Shown here: positions 23,522 to 34,385 of the stretch, piece by piece
How the letters are laid out: each line of letters begins with the position of its first letter
How positions within the stretch are numbered: position 1 is the stretch's first letter
NCBI RefSeq assembly: GCF_003573695.1
Contig: NC_039363.1
Coordinates: forward strand, 158,374,406-158,438,405
DNA: 64,000 bases
Reading direction: 5' to 3'
From: Papaver somniferum
Taxonomy: Eukaryota > Streptophyta > Magnoliopsida > Ranunculales > Papaveraceae
Translations under genes and position numbers: made by a program
Notes under the pieces: generated by a model
The model's input: the letters and a program-made list of their open reading frames with translations, nothing else
What the model was told of the DNA's origin: nothing
The model's database searches: none

Positions 23522-25396
23522 TGATGTGGTTTTATAGTGGTAAATAAAGTTCGTTCAACTCGGACTTGTGTAGACTCGATTTCAGACTAAATAATAGAAG
23601 ACAATAAAAATAAAAAAAATATATACACAAGGTTTGTCACAATGTCGAGAGATTACTGAGACTCAGGATTCCACCAAACCTCATATCATGTGGTTCAAAA
23701 ATCAATTCTTAGACAATTATAGCTCTTGTTTATTGACTCTAATTCTTTGTCACGGTAGATTTTAAAAAGATTAATTGTAAATCACTAGCATGATGCATCA
23801 AAAGCACTTAGACCAAGAATACATCATCATACGACTTCACAACTAATTAAGAAAAATCATAAAACGATTAAATTAATGTAAAAAGTCATGAAAGAATTAA
23901 ATATAATTACCACACGCATGAAATATGGCTTCCTCCGTCATCCCAGTGTTGAGGTTTAGCTCCTCATATTATTCACGTGCTCAGAATAGTTGTTCATAAC
24001 TCAAATAGGTGAAAAACAAGAGAAAACTAATAAAGCAGACAGTTTGCAACGCTGCAACGGTGTTACAAACAGCTGTTACAACGGGTTGAACTGTTACAGA
24101 GAAAAGATGACAAGCTTATGATATATGTTATCTATTATTGTTGAACAACGATTCTTCTGTTGTGCTGTTTGAAAAAGACTGCCTCTGCGACTGTCCTCGT
24201 ATGTCCAATGTTCTTCAGCTTCTCTTCTTCACCAGCAATAGGTGAATATTCCTGCAACTTCACCCGTGCTTCTCTGCTCCGATTCTATCGACCCCAAACT
24301 CTCGACCTCCTCTTTTTTCGAACTCCCCCAAGATATATATATATATACATGACAACCCGTTTAATCGTCGACGAAAGTCTCTTTTACTTCACACGAAAGT
24401 CTCGGGCTTTTCCTCCCTTTTCTGCTCTTCACCGCATCTTTGTTTTGTTAACAAATCTTCCAACTCGATAGAATAGAATCCTGGGAAAGTATACTCTCCA
24501 AAGTTGTACGCAACTTCCAAAAAAATAACTTAACTCCCGAGACTCTCTCTTGCCCTGTTTACGTGAGATAAGTATGAAAACTTGTTCGTTTTCTTCGAAA
24601 CAAACTTTTCAGCATCCCTGTTTCACCACATCAATCCAAGACCAATCCAAATCCGTCAAATACTCCAACAGAATAACCCAAGTCCAAATCAGAACCCGAA
24701 TCCTTGAAAAACTTCAATAGGATCTCGCCCAAACTCCGGCAATATCTCCACTTCTTATGTTCTACGTGAAACAGAATTCTATCCTTATTTTATGGAATCT
24801 AAAAGGATTACCGTTCCTGTTTAGATCAAATACACCAAATCCAATCCGAATCCAACCACAATCCCCTTAAATCTCGCTAAAGCCTTGACCAAAGCCGGTC
24901 CAAAATTCCGAGTATCTTCTTTCCCTGTTAGCACCGAGAACTGATTATCCAGCCCATTATAATCTGTTAGATCCATTGTACCAGACCTGCTTAGATGAGT
25001 ATAGTCCAACGCAAACAAGCTTGATTGAATCTCTGCCAGACACATCCAAAATCGAAGCCAACTCTGCCAGTAAAACACGCGCGAGAAGAAAACAATTCCC
25101 CCCCCCCCCCCCCCAATCACTAGATTCAAACGGAGAAGATGGCGTGCCTTTAGCGAAGTCTGAGGTGCTCATAACAGATAGGTGCCCCTTATAAAGAGGA
25201 TGCCCCTTATCCAAAATGGGGTCCCTTTAGCATGTATGCTCCGGAGGTTCCTTTAGCAACTTTTCGAGCCGATTTCTCCAAAAACGTCTATTGTCCAAAA
25301 TACCTACAAACACATAAAACACCATAATAAATATGAAATCGAGTGCCAACAATATATAGTATTGAGATCAATTTAGACACAAAAATGTGTCTATGA
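23522..25396 (-). repeat. B left LTR (3' LTR)
   Basis: About 1875 bp, matching 28791-30652 with scattered differences. It carries a run of about 16 C at 25100-25115 where the right LTR has six, and a longer TA run at the TATA position (24333-24348, - strand). Short ORFs here, such as the one at 24160-24471, occur in both LTRs and show no domain. Confidence 0.92.
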
Positions 25397-25398
25397 AA

Positions 25399-25410
25399 TA
25401 CCCCAAAACT
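25399..25410 (-). other. B polypurine tract
   Basis: The - strand reads agttttggggta just before the 3' LTR. It is one or two bases weaker than the tract in A. Confidence 0.65.
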
Positions 25411-26800
25411 TATTATTTGCTAGTCCCGAGCAAATCAAATCTACAAAATAAATCCTAACTCACTGTCACAGGCATCGTCGATTGCATTTAGCGTATGCAA
25501 TAAGCCTTTAAACCCCTAGGTGTCCCTAGTGGCCGAGTTATAGTCTCGGGAGGGCTTACAAGAGATATACCCACAAAACCTTTACCCCAGACCCTAACTA
25601 TCTACGCAGAACCTTGGAAGGCACTAAAGAATCTCCTTGGTTGGCATACTTATTGACTACAAGAGGAAGTACCCTGATGCGAAATTCCAATTGTTGTACA
25701 CTAGTTTGCACTCAAGCATACTAAAATTCATATATAAGTGACAGAGCTCTACTCAGATAGTCGCACTATGGACATCAATATCCGGAGTAAAAAATAATCA
25801 CATGGATAAGTCAAGAATATGGATATAGAAAAACATAGATGGTTTTGATGTTTACTAGGTGAACGGTGTTTCTCATATTTTTCTGAAGGCCTCCACCAAA
25901 ATGAACCTATCCTAATGGAGTGAGATACTAGTCTGACTAATATCAACACACTGGCATATACAAGGGAACCAGTGCTTGATAATCCTAACTCTAGGTCAAC
26001 ACACTGGCATATACAAGGGTACCAGTGGTCGACTTTATTGAATTTATTCCGGTTGGTCTGATGGTCTGGTCTCAGTTACTTCTTTTTTTCTCTCTTTTTT
26101 ATTTTTTTATTTTTTTGTCTCAATCACTCTAATTCACCCTAGCATTGGTAACAACTTGAATCGTGAGCCCCACCTAATCACATAGAGAAACATAGTTTAA
26201 AAACAAAACCAATTAAAAACAGAAGTGAAAAGGACTCAACGAGATATGGTGAAACTATCATGTTATTTATAACACCTGAGCTCTGTGCTTTTATGAAAAG
26301 ACTCTTTAGATGTTTCCATCTAGTCAGATTGGTTCCTCAACTCCTACAACCAAAATGCTTCCATCCACTTAGACTGGTTAGTGCCATCCTTAATAGGCAT
26401 AAATTTCTAGGCTCTGGAGTTTAATTATGCAACTAAAAAGTTTCTCCTATACCCCCAAACTTAAATCTAACATTGTCCTCAATGTTCCAAAAGTGAAATT
26501 AAAAGCATGAACAAGGAGAAACTGTCACCATTTGAAGCAAAAGAGATAAGGAAAGATATTACCGTGTCGCATGAATATTGGGTTACCTCCCAATAAGTGC
26601 TAAGTTTAATGTCTTTAGCCATACTAAGAAAGGATTAGTCACCTTATAAAATCATAAAGTAATAGCCGAAATATCTGTGGGTCATCAAAACCAAATAGAG
26701 CTATCACAAGTAAAAGGAATCTGCAACCTGTCAAGAAAATAAACAAATAAATCACACCGTTGTCTAGTTTCCTGTTTAAGACAACTACATCTAGCTGTGG
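25411..26800 (-). other. B internal non-coding region
   Basis: Matches 7883-9230 of A almost end to end. No conserved coding sequence seen. It contains the same paired near-repeats around 'actggcatatacaaggg' (about 25950 and 26005) and poly-T tracts near 26080-26115. Confidence 0.7.
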
Positions 26801-28308
26801 TTAAGGTTCAGGTTCTATAACTGGGTCCAAATAAAATATTTTCATGGGCTGCATTTCCTCATAGGTTAGATCGAAATGTTCAGGTTCTAGAGTCCGGAAA
26901 AACTCAAATAAAAACTTAGAAGCACATAATAATAACCTGAATAATTGAGGATCCTCTAAGTCAATCAGATTTGACTTACACAGCTGACCACAATGAGAGT
27001 GGTGATCTTCCTTAAACAAGTATGTCGACCCTAATCTCCTAAAGTAATTAGGTTTAGTCTCAAAACTTAATATTCGACACATTTGAAAATCAAAAATTCC
27101 CACATTTGGAAGAAAAATATTTGGTGGGAAAACAAAGTCAATCTGGGTATCATAGCCTGGGTAAACCACATCAACCAGAGGATGGTTTCTAATAACTGAA
27201 ATTTCTTGTGGACATCACTAGGTTTAGGAAAACGTGTATGAAGATAATCTTGTAAAATGGTTGAGGCACATATGTCAAGTCCCAAGTGAGGGACCTTTCT
27301 AAGAGTTAAATCACATGGAGAATGATAATCACCCCCAAACTTAGAATTTTCAGTGTCTCTAGAAAGACTAGTCACAACTTCCCTAATTTCAAGGTCATCT
27401 AATTCATGAAAATGGTCAATTGATTCTTCTAAGTCGGGTACATCCTCACTCATCTCGACGAGTTCATTTTCTTTTTCTAAGTCTATTGTTTCTAAATCGC
27501 TAGACTCAAAATATACTCGTTCCTCTAAACCATTATTAGCTTCGTAATCAAAAGGAAATACTACATCTTCTAAAACGGGGGTATCTCTAGTCAAATCCTC
27601 GTCCTTTTGAATAGGTGAATAATTATTAAAATTATTTGGATTTGAACTAAAAATAATATTATTATTAAGCTCAGTTGGAGTAGCAAATTCCTGATCACTA
27701 TGCTTATTTATTTCAAATTCTTCATCAACACTATCCTCATCATAATCATCATTATAAGAACATGAAAATGGTTGAACCTCATCTAAACAAGTAGTGTAAC
27801 CAATCTTATCCTCGTCATCCTGTTTATGCAAATATCTATCCTCATTTTCAAGGGTATTATTGGAGACACTGTATTGAAAATTAAGATTATTTCGAGCAAT
27901 TTTTTCATTCGTCTCAGCTATCAGCTTGAGAGATTCCTCTATATAAAGTTTTCTTTCGTCATAAACTAAGTTATTCATCTCAGCTATCCTACGTGTCGAC
28001 TCTTTTAATTTCCTGAGAGACTCTTCTAAAGGAGAAATATAAGAATTTTGCTCATATGACCGGTGCGTATGTGGATAGTAATTGGGCTCACCATGGTATG
28101 GACCATAATCTTCAAAAGTCTGATGTTCCCAAGCACTATTCACATTATGGTCAAAGTAGTAACGTCCATTTTGAAACTCAGTCGGATATTCGTTGTATTG
28201 GCTATTGTAATACCAGTTCGACATTCTACTGAAGGGGTGTGAGTTGTCACACAAATAACCCACTGACAGGGGATTCGTGGGTGGATAGAGTCTTACCTCC
28301 CATACCAT
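26801..28308 (-). pseudogene. B internal ORF, unrecognised element protein (nearly intact)
   Basis: The longest open frame in the window: 413 codons (28308-27067) plus a continuation in a shifted frame (27169-26801). Relative to A, a one-base loss near 27183 causes the shift, and a stop near 26801 falls where A reads on. The N-terminal part is Tyr/Asn-rich (MSNWYYNSQYNEYPTEF). The middle is predicted to be helical (ERKLYIEESLKLIAETNEKI), followed by an acidic part (DEDSVDEEFEINKHSDQEF) and a basic-hydrophobic end. It has no zinc knuckle and no protease site. A and B agree closely outside the middle, where they differ greatly. Position suggests a gag substitute or accessory protein; function unknown. 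Confidence 0.65.
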
Positions 28309-28766
28309 ACGGGCGATGAACCGTTGAAGTCGACTCAGGCCACCGACTCCAATGTCAGTGTACGAACCCGAGGGGCCGAGACAGTATCGTAATTGTCGTC
28401 CTTTCCTGCAAACAGTTTATATTTAATTTTTAACCCTTCCTTAGGGTTTCAAAATAATAATAATGTCCAGTCCAAAAATAAAGTCCAAAAATAAAAATGT
28501 CCAAAAAGGAAAAGAAAAATTACAAAAATAAAACCCTATTTACAGTTTCTAAAAATAAACAAAATAACTATACACAATATCTTCTTCTTCACTCCTTTCG
28601 GATTCCTCTTTTCTTTCCTTCTTTGGCGATGCTTTCCTTTTATAGAAATTTTTCTTTCCTTGTAGCTTCTCTCAAAATCTGAAAAGGATCGAAAAATACC
28701 AAAACGCGTAAAAAAGAACAAAAAATAATAAAAATAAAAATAAACCTAAAACAAATCTAAATATAA

Positions 28767-28785
28767 ATCCGCGTCGGCGGCGCCA
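28767..28785 (-). other. B primer binding site (tRNA-Asp-like)
   Basis: Same sequence as in A (TGGCGCCGCCGACGCGGAT on the - strand), five bases from the right LTR. Confidence 0.7.
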
Positions 28786-28790
28786 AAAAT

Positions 28791-30652
28791 TGATGTGGTT
28801 TTATAGTGGTAAATAAAGTTCGTTCAACTCGGACTTGTGTAGACTCGATTTCAGACATAATAATAGAAAATAATAAAAATAAAGAAAATATATACACAAG
28901 GTTTGTCACAATGTCGAGAGATTACTGAGACTCAGGATTCCACCAAACCTCATATCATGTGGTTCAAAAATCAATTCTTAGACAATTATATCTCTTGTTT
29001 ATTGACTCTAATTCTTTGCCAGGGTAGATTTTAAAAAGATTAACTTTAAATCACTAGCATGATGCATCAAAAGCACTTAGACCAAGCATACATCATCATA
29101 CGACTTCACAACTAATTAAGAAAAATCATAAAACGATTAAATTAATGCAAAAAGTCATGAAAGAATTAAATATAATTACCACACGCATGAAATATGGCTT
29201 CCTCCGTCATCCCAGTGTTGGGGTTTATCTCCTCATATTATTCACGTGCTCAAAATAGTTGTTCATAGCTCAAATAGGTGAAAAACAAGAGAAAACTAAT
29301 AAAGCAGACAGTTTGCAACGCTGCAACGGTGTTACAAATAGTTGTTACAACGGGTTGAACTGTTACAGAGAAAAGATGACAAGCTTATGATATATGTTAT
29401 CTATTATTGTTGAACAATGATACTTCTGTTATGTTGTTTGAGAAAGACTGCCTCTGCGACTGTACTCGTATGTCCAATGTTCTTAAGCTTCTCTTCTTCA
29501 CCAGCAGCAGGTGAATATTCCTGCAACTTCACCTGTGCTTCTCTGCTCCGATTCTATCGACCCCAAACTCTCGACCTCCTCTTTTTTCGAACTCCCCCAA
29601 GATATATATACATGACAGCCCGTTTAATCGTCGACGAAAGTCCCTTTTACTTCACACGAAAGTCTCGGGCTTTTCCTCCCTTTTCTGCTCTTCACAACGT
29701 CTTTGTTTTGTTAACAAATCTTCCAACTCGATAGAATAGAATCCTGAGAAAGTATACTCTCCAAAGTTGTATGCAACTTCCAAAAAAAATAACTTAACTC
29801 CCGAGTCTCTCTCTCTTGCCCTGTTTACGTGAGATAAGTATGGAAACTTGTTCATTTTCTTCGAAACAAACTTTTCAGCATCCCTGTTTCACCGCATCAA
29901 TCCAAGACCAATCCAAATCCGTCAAATACTCCAACAAAATAACCCAAGTCCAAATCAAAACCCAAATCCTTGAAAAACTTCAATAGGATCTCGCCAAAAC
30001 TCCGACAATATCTCCACCTCTTATGTTCTACGTGAAACAAAATTCTATCCTTATTTTATGGAATCTAAAAGGATTACCGTTCCTGTTTAGATCAAATACA
30101 CCAAATCCAATCCGAATCCAACCACAATCCCCTTAAATCTCGCTAAAGCCTTGTCCAAAGCCGGTCCAAAATTCTGAGTATCTTCTTTCCCTGTTAGCAC
30201 CGTGAACTGATTATCCAGCCCATTATAATCTGTTAGATCCATTGTACCAGCCCTTCTTAGACAAGTATAGTCCAACGCAAACAAGCTTGATTGAATCTCT
30301 GCCGGACACATCCAAAATCGAAGCCAACTCTGCCAGTAAAAGACGCGCGAGAAGAAAACAATTTCCCCCCAATTACTAAATTCAAACGGAGAATATGGCG
30401 TGCCTTTAGCGAAGTCTGAGGTGCCCATAACAGATAGGTGCCCCTTATAAAGTGGATGACCCTTATCCAAAATGGGGTCCCTTTAGCAGGTATCCTCCGG
30501 AGGTGCCTTTAGCAACTTTTCGAGCCGATTTCTCCAAAAACGTATATTGCCCAAAATACCTACAAACACATAAAACACCATAATAAATACGAAATCGAGT
30601 GCCAACAGTATATAGTATTGAGATCAATTTAGACACAAAAATGTGTCTATCA
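28791..30652 (-). repeat. B right LTR (5' LTR)
   Basis: About 1862 bp, TGATGTGG to TCTATCA. A TATA-like run on the - strand lies near 29600-29612. Very similar to the left LTR, so B looks younger than A by eye. Confidence 0.92.
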
Positions 30653-31167
30653 TCAATTCACAAAACAAGTTCATGAATATACGTCTTTAAAACACATGTA
30701 AAACATTGTTTCCTAGGATGAAATCTTCACCTTATACCCATACATAATCACAATAGCATTAAAACGATTATGTCGATGTCTTATCTACAAAGTTTAATGG
30801 TTAAGCAATAAACCTCGTATTGTATTCCTTAATACTATGTCTATCTAGAGTTCAATCATGCTTCGCAGTTTTGTTTTCAATATGCACGACTTGAAAGATA
30901 CCTTAGGGAATGAAACAGTTCAAGTAAAATATCACTAACCTCAAGTGGAAGGATGATGTTGTCGTTGTAGCTCCTTGCTTCTTCACTTCTTCAAGTCTTC
31001 GCAATACTTGTAATGTCTCATATCGTAATACTTTCAAGCTAACGTATACGAAGTTGACTCTAGTACATAATCAAGAGACTCTTTAAATGAGTTTTGATTC
31101 ACTAAAATATGACAACCAAACTTGACATACCAACGCATTGTGGGTTCAACCGATCTATGCTCTAACA
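30653..31167 (-). repeat. J 5' LTR, outer piece (3 of 3)
   Basis: Begins with the second TSD copy of B and ends tctaaca, giving a - strand start of TGTTAGAGCA. With pieces 1 and 2 the LTR totals about 2.8 kb. The next bases read into a LINE ORF, so the J boundary is placed here. Confidence 0.62.
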
Positions 31168-31690
31168 AGAAGCATGCTACAAAGTAGGAGGGTTGATATT
31201 TCGTCTAATCTTTGTCCTCTCTGTAATTCTTCTTTAGAAACAATGGGTCATCTATTTCTTAGCTGCAGTTGGGATCTTTTCCTATGGAACTTATTTATTG
31301 CTTCTCTGCATGTGAACTGGGTGGTGGATAGATACTTTATCTCCTTGTTGAAGGGATGAAGATTAGATACTAGCTTGACGAAAAAGAAAACTATTTTGCA
31401 TCTTCTGCTATTTGCAATTTACTTGGAAGATATGGTTGGAACGGAATAGTAGGGAGCATGGAGGTAGGAATAAATCGAAGGACGAGTTGGTGCATGCTGT
31501 TATCTTAGATATCTGTTTATGGAGTATATATACTGAGATTTTCAAGGACTATTCTATGAATCAAATCTTATATCAGTGGAAGGATGTTGTGAACTTGTAA
31601 ATAATTTTTTCCTTTTTCATGCGGATCTTTTGATCCAGATCTTGTATTTTCACTTTAATATGTATCCTTTCTTACTCAAAAAAAAAAACA
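31168..31690 (+). mobile_element. Element L: L1-type LINE 3' end
   Basis: Two ORF pieces (31168-31357 and 31412-31600) in different frames. The first carries CPLCNSSLETMGHLFLSC, the zf-RVT zinc-binding motif found after the reverse transcriptase in plant LINE ORF2. The second has WKIWLERNSREHGG, also typical of that C-terminal region. A stop at 31600 is followed by an AT-rich tail and a poly(A) run at about 31677-31689. The upstream part was separated by J and lies outside the window. Broken by a frameshift. Confidence 0.8.
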
Positions 31691-32274
31691 CTAATCAAGT
31701 TTAATTCTCGGGGAGAAATAAGATTTATGAAATTAGGCTAATCAATGCAATCGAACGTGGAAAACGCACTAATCCGAATCAACATAAGTCATGATTCACA
31801 TATGACCATAAAGTTATATCACTACAAGCTATAATCATATTTGTTCTACTTATATTTTACGTATAATAAACTCTAAACTAGCATTGCCAATTTGTAACTT
31901 CACAAAACAAACAATCAATCATACATGCGATATTTGTAGTGAATCATAATCAATAATATGGAGATAAAACTAATTCATGCGAAATCAAACTAATCCACAA
32001 CCAATAATCAAAATTAGATCATATTCATGGAGTTCATAACGAGAAGAAAAATAAAGATTTTCATGTTTAACCCCTAAAACAAAAGTTGAAGAAGCATCCC
32101 CTGTTTTGGTGCTTTTTAGTTCTTTTTATAGCTCCCTAACTTCCGATTTCTAAATATCCAGGCAATATAGCCCACAACCCTTGGCAATTCCGGTCCAAGC
32201 CTACTCATTTGATATCATTGTCAGTTTCGCAGAACTGACAAGCCAATTCAGTACATTACCACCAAAGCAAGCCT
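31691..32274 (-). repeat. Element K, piece 1: non-coding LTR-like sequence
   Basis: No ORF with a domain. On the - strand it contains a good TATA box (32121-32133) followed by leader-like sequence, as in the promoter part of an LTR. It continues at 34055 (after M) and 38918 (after H). Its far end may lie beyond the LINE, off the window. The LTR identity is inference. Confidence 0.45.
32121..32133 (-). promoter_or_regulatory. TATA box in K
   Basis: The - strand reads gctataaaaaga preceded by a GC-containing stretch and followed by about 430 bp of non-coding sequence. It suits an LTR promoter but is unsupported otherwise. Confidence 0.4.
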
Positions 32275-33259
32275 GGGCAAAGAGTGGTAATTGAATATAT
32301 ATCCCTTGATGGACTATACAAATATCCTTATCACACAATAAATATATCCCCCTCCATATATAAGCCCATCTGGGTCCATTAACATTTCTTTTTCTTTCCA
32401 TGTTTAACCTTTCCTTCTTTAATCCTCTATTATATCGAAGATTTTATTTCATTTTTCCTTCCAAATCTGAAAACTTTATCACTTTCTTATCTCTCCTTCT
32501 ATTTCAACTCACCACCAACATTTCTGCAACTACCACCACCGCCTCCGTCACCACCCCCATAACACCACATCTTCCATTATTAACACCAGATCTATCACTA
32601 TGTTCGTGTTAAACCAGATCTAAAAATTGAAAGAAGATTATAAAAACGAATAGCGTAATCGTGATGAAATATGAAAATTGTATTCCGAAATGACATCTCA
32701 AAATCGATTTACAACCTAAAGATGAAGTACTTACACTTTTTGCAATAGATTTCTAGAGAAACCATGATAAGGTGTTGTTATTGGCGATATCAATGGTGGT
32801 GGAAGAGGATTTATACTGGAAAATCCATTGCCATCATCATCACAATCTGGGAAATGTTTTATTTGGAATTAAATGATTTGTTTATTTAATTTTGTTAATT
32901 AATCTTATCTGTATAGGTAATAGGTTCGATCTAAGATGTTTACACATGGTTTATATTTCATAACTACAGGAAGCTAATTTGTTGGTTTTTATATTGCTTG
33001 TAGCCATGTGCGTGGGAATCCAACCATGGATTAGTGTGTAGTACACTGTGTTCCGAAGGAAAGCCAAGGAATTTTTGGTTTGATTAAGGTAAAATAATCA
33101 ACAAACAATATCCTGTTGATCCAATTGTGAGTTTGATTTTTTTGCCTTAGGTACGGTGGTGGTGCTTGTCTAGGTTTGGGAACTTTTCAGAGAGACACAA
33201 CGATGGTGAAGCTACAAGTGATGATTATTTGTTATTGTTTATATGTTTTTATGGGTTCA

Positions 33260-33670
33260 ATTGTTGATGTTGATCCAATTTATGGGATCAACTACGGTTG
33301 TTGACCCAATTTTTTATGGATCAACTATGGTTGTTGACCCAATTTTTTATGGGATCAACTGTTGTTGTTGATCCAATCAACTCTTATTGTTGACAACATT
33401 TTGGTGGATTAGTATAATCATGCTTATAATTTAAATCATGTAAATTTTTTTCAATGTTGAGCTTGTGGTGCAACGGTAGCATGACTGAATCCATATCAGT
33501 TGATGCATGTTCGATTCACGCCAAGTTCACTCCATTTACATGGATCAACTTCTACTGTTAATCCTTTTTTTTTTTGGATCAACTACCGTTGTAGATCCCC
33601 TAAATTGGATCAACTTCTACTGTTGGTTATATTTTTATTTGGATCAACTACTGTTGTTGATACAAAAATA
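33260..33670. repeat. Tandem-like ggatcaac / gttgttgatcc repeats
   Basis: Eight or more copies of ggatcaact(a/t)c followed by gttgttgatcc or gttgttgaccc, at a spacing of about 40 bp. Each unit is close to palindromic (ggatcaac ... gttgatcc), so the run could fold into hairpins. The tRNA-like sequence sits among them. Confidence 0.75.
33459..33529 (+). tRNA. tRNA-Trp(CCA)-like sequence, probably a pseudogene or SINE-type relic
   Basis: 71 bases that fold as a cloverleaf. The acceptor stem GAGCTTG/CAAGTTC is fully paired with one G-U. The D stem GTGC/GCAT, anticodon stem ACTGA/TCAGT, loop ATCCATA with anticodon CCA, and T loop TTCGATT are all present. The T stem has one A-C mismatch. The A box (tggtgcaacggtag) and B box (gttcgattc) are good. 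It aligns with plant tRNA-Trp across its length, but with many substitutions, several of them paired changes in the acceptor stem. No T-run terminator directly follows. Its place inside a transposon argues for a captured relic. Confidence 0.55.
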
Positions 33671-33679
33671 TATTAACCA

Positions 33680-33870
33680 ATAGTGGCGGCGGCGGCGACG
33701 ATGGCGGTGGTGGTGGCGGTGACTGACTAGTGGTGGTCTAGGACTGTTGGTGGTGCAATGGTGGTGGTGGAATATTAGTGGTGGTGGCGGTTGGTATGTG
33801 GTGGTTTTTGAACGATGGTGGTGGAATGGTAGTTGAATGTTGGTGGTGGTGCTAGTGGTGGTGGTGAAGT
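33680..33870. repeat. GGT/GGC-rich simple repeat
   Basis: Imperfect (GGT)n and (GGC)n runs (ggcggcggcg, gtggtggtgg), strongly purine/G-biased on the + strand. Low-complexity sequence inside M. Confidence 0.9.
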
Positions 33871-34054
33871 GGTAGAGGAAGAAATCTGTTCCATTTTGGA
33901 ATTAAAAAAAAATTTATTTGGATGATGGCATTAAGGTAATCTAATTTTAAATGGATAAGATTATTAAAAAGTAAGGACATATTTATTGGTGTATAAGGAT
34001 ATATTTATTAGGTTTCAAAAGTAAGGACATATAAACAATGTATCCGGGCAAAGA

Positions 34055-34380
34055 TGCCACAGGACAACACCGCAGCTATATCTCTATTGCTTCTCTCATA
34101 TTCATGGTTGTTAAGCCCAAAAACTCAACCATTCACCGCTGCCTCATCTTCCCAGACGCAACTATTCACCCTTTGGTACATGTCACAATTATAGTTAGCC
34201 ATAGAATACATGAGAAGTAGCAGCATCAAGCTCAACCTATTTCAATCTCCCGAAATAACTCTTTGCAACTAATGGCAGCTCATTGTAGCACTTCATATTT
34301 TCCTACACCATCCTCAACTCGGATCTTATTTATCTTCTCTTGTTAACCACAGAAGCAACTAGCTATCTCCTAATATGGTT
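34055..34380 (-). repeat. Element K, piece 2
   Basis: Non-coding segment between M and H, CA-rich on the + strand. Joined to piece 1 through the M target site and to piece 3 through the H target site (ccaac at 34381-34385). No conserved ORF. Confidence 0.45.
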
Positions 34381-34385
34381 CCAAC

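Larger units (their letters stand above)
23522..30652 (-). mobile_element. Element B: pol-less Athila-like LTR retrotransposon inside the J LTR
   Basis: Complete element of about 7.1 kb. TSD tcaat is at 23517-23521 and 30653-30657. LTRs start TGATGTGG and end TCTATCA (left copy mutated to TCTATGA). The - strand shows the primer site TGGCGCCG... (28767-28785), one ORF region (28308-26801) and a purine tract (25399-25410). No protease, RT or integrase is visible. It is the sister of element A: internal regions match closely, while the LTRs share their first 450 bp and then diverge. Confidence 0.9.
1..31167 (-). mobile_element. Element J: Ty1/copia LTR retrotransposon (SIRE-like), 5' part, split by two insertions
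   Basis: The coding part is at 1-3607 and reads right to left as gag remnant, protease, integrase, reverse transcriptase, RNase H, which is the copia order. A tRNA-iMet type primer site lies at 3591-3605, and the 5' LTR starts at 3608. After removing G1 (4744-22352) and B (23522-30652), each with its TSD, the LTR runs on to 31167. It begins tgaaaag and ends tctaaca, giving TG...CA ends and about 2.8 kb. The next five bases, agaag (31168-31172), would be one TSD copy; the other is off the left edge, as is the 3' LTR. The long LTR and the RT sequence suggest the SIRE/Maximus lineage, which is inference. J seems to have landed in a LINE. Confidence 0.75.
32284..34045. mobile_element. Element M: non-autonomous Mutator-like DNA transposon
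   Basis: Flanked by a perfect 9-bp direct repeat gggcaaaga (32275-32283 and 34046-34054), the TSD size of Mutator-like elements. The two ends are imperfect inverted repeats over about 75 bp; for example, tatccttatcacacaataaatatatcc inside the left end pairs with the inverted tatccttatacaccaataaatatgtcc at the right. No transposase is visible in 1.76 kb. The body holds a short ORF (32400-32612, no domain), a tRNA-like sequence, ggatcaac repeats and a GGT-rich tract. Confidence 0.65.

Noticed and set aside
24160..24471. 103-codon ORF also found at 29417-29734
   Set aside because: Located in both LTRs of B and in no recognised family; substitutions between the copies do not favour codon third positions by eye.
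32400..32612. Short ORF with Thr/Ala/Pro-rich tail in M as a possible secreted peptide
   Set aside because: No cleavage-site context or homology, and it lies in low-complexity sequence; not supported as a gene.
34038..34220. 60-codon ORF between M and H
   Set aside because: Crosses the M boundary and K; no domain and no continuation after H.
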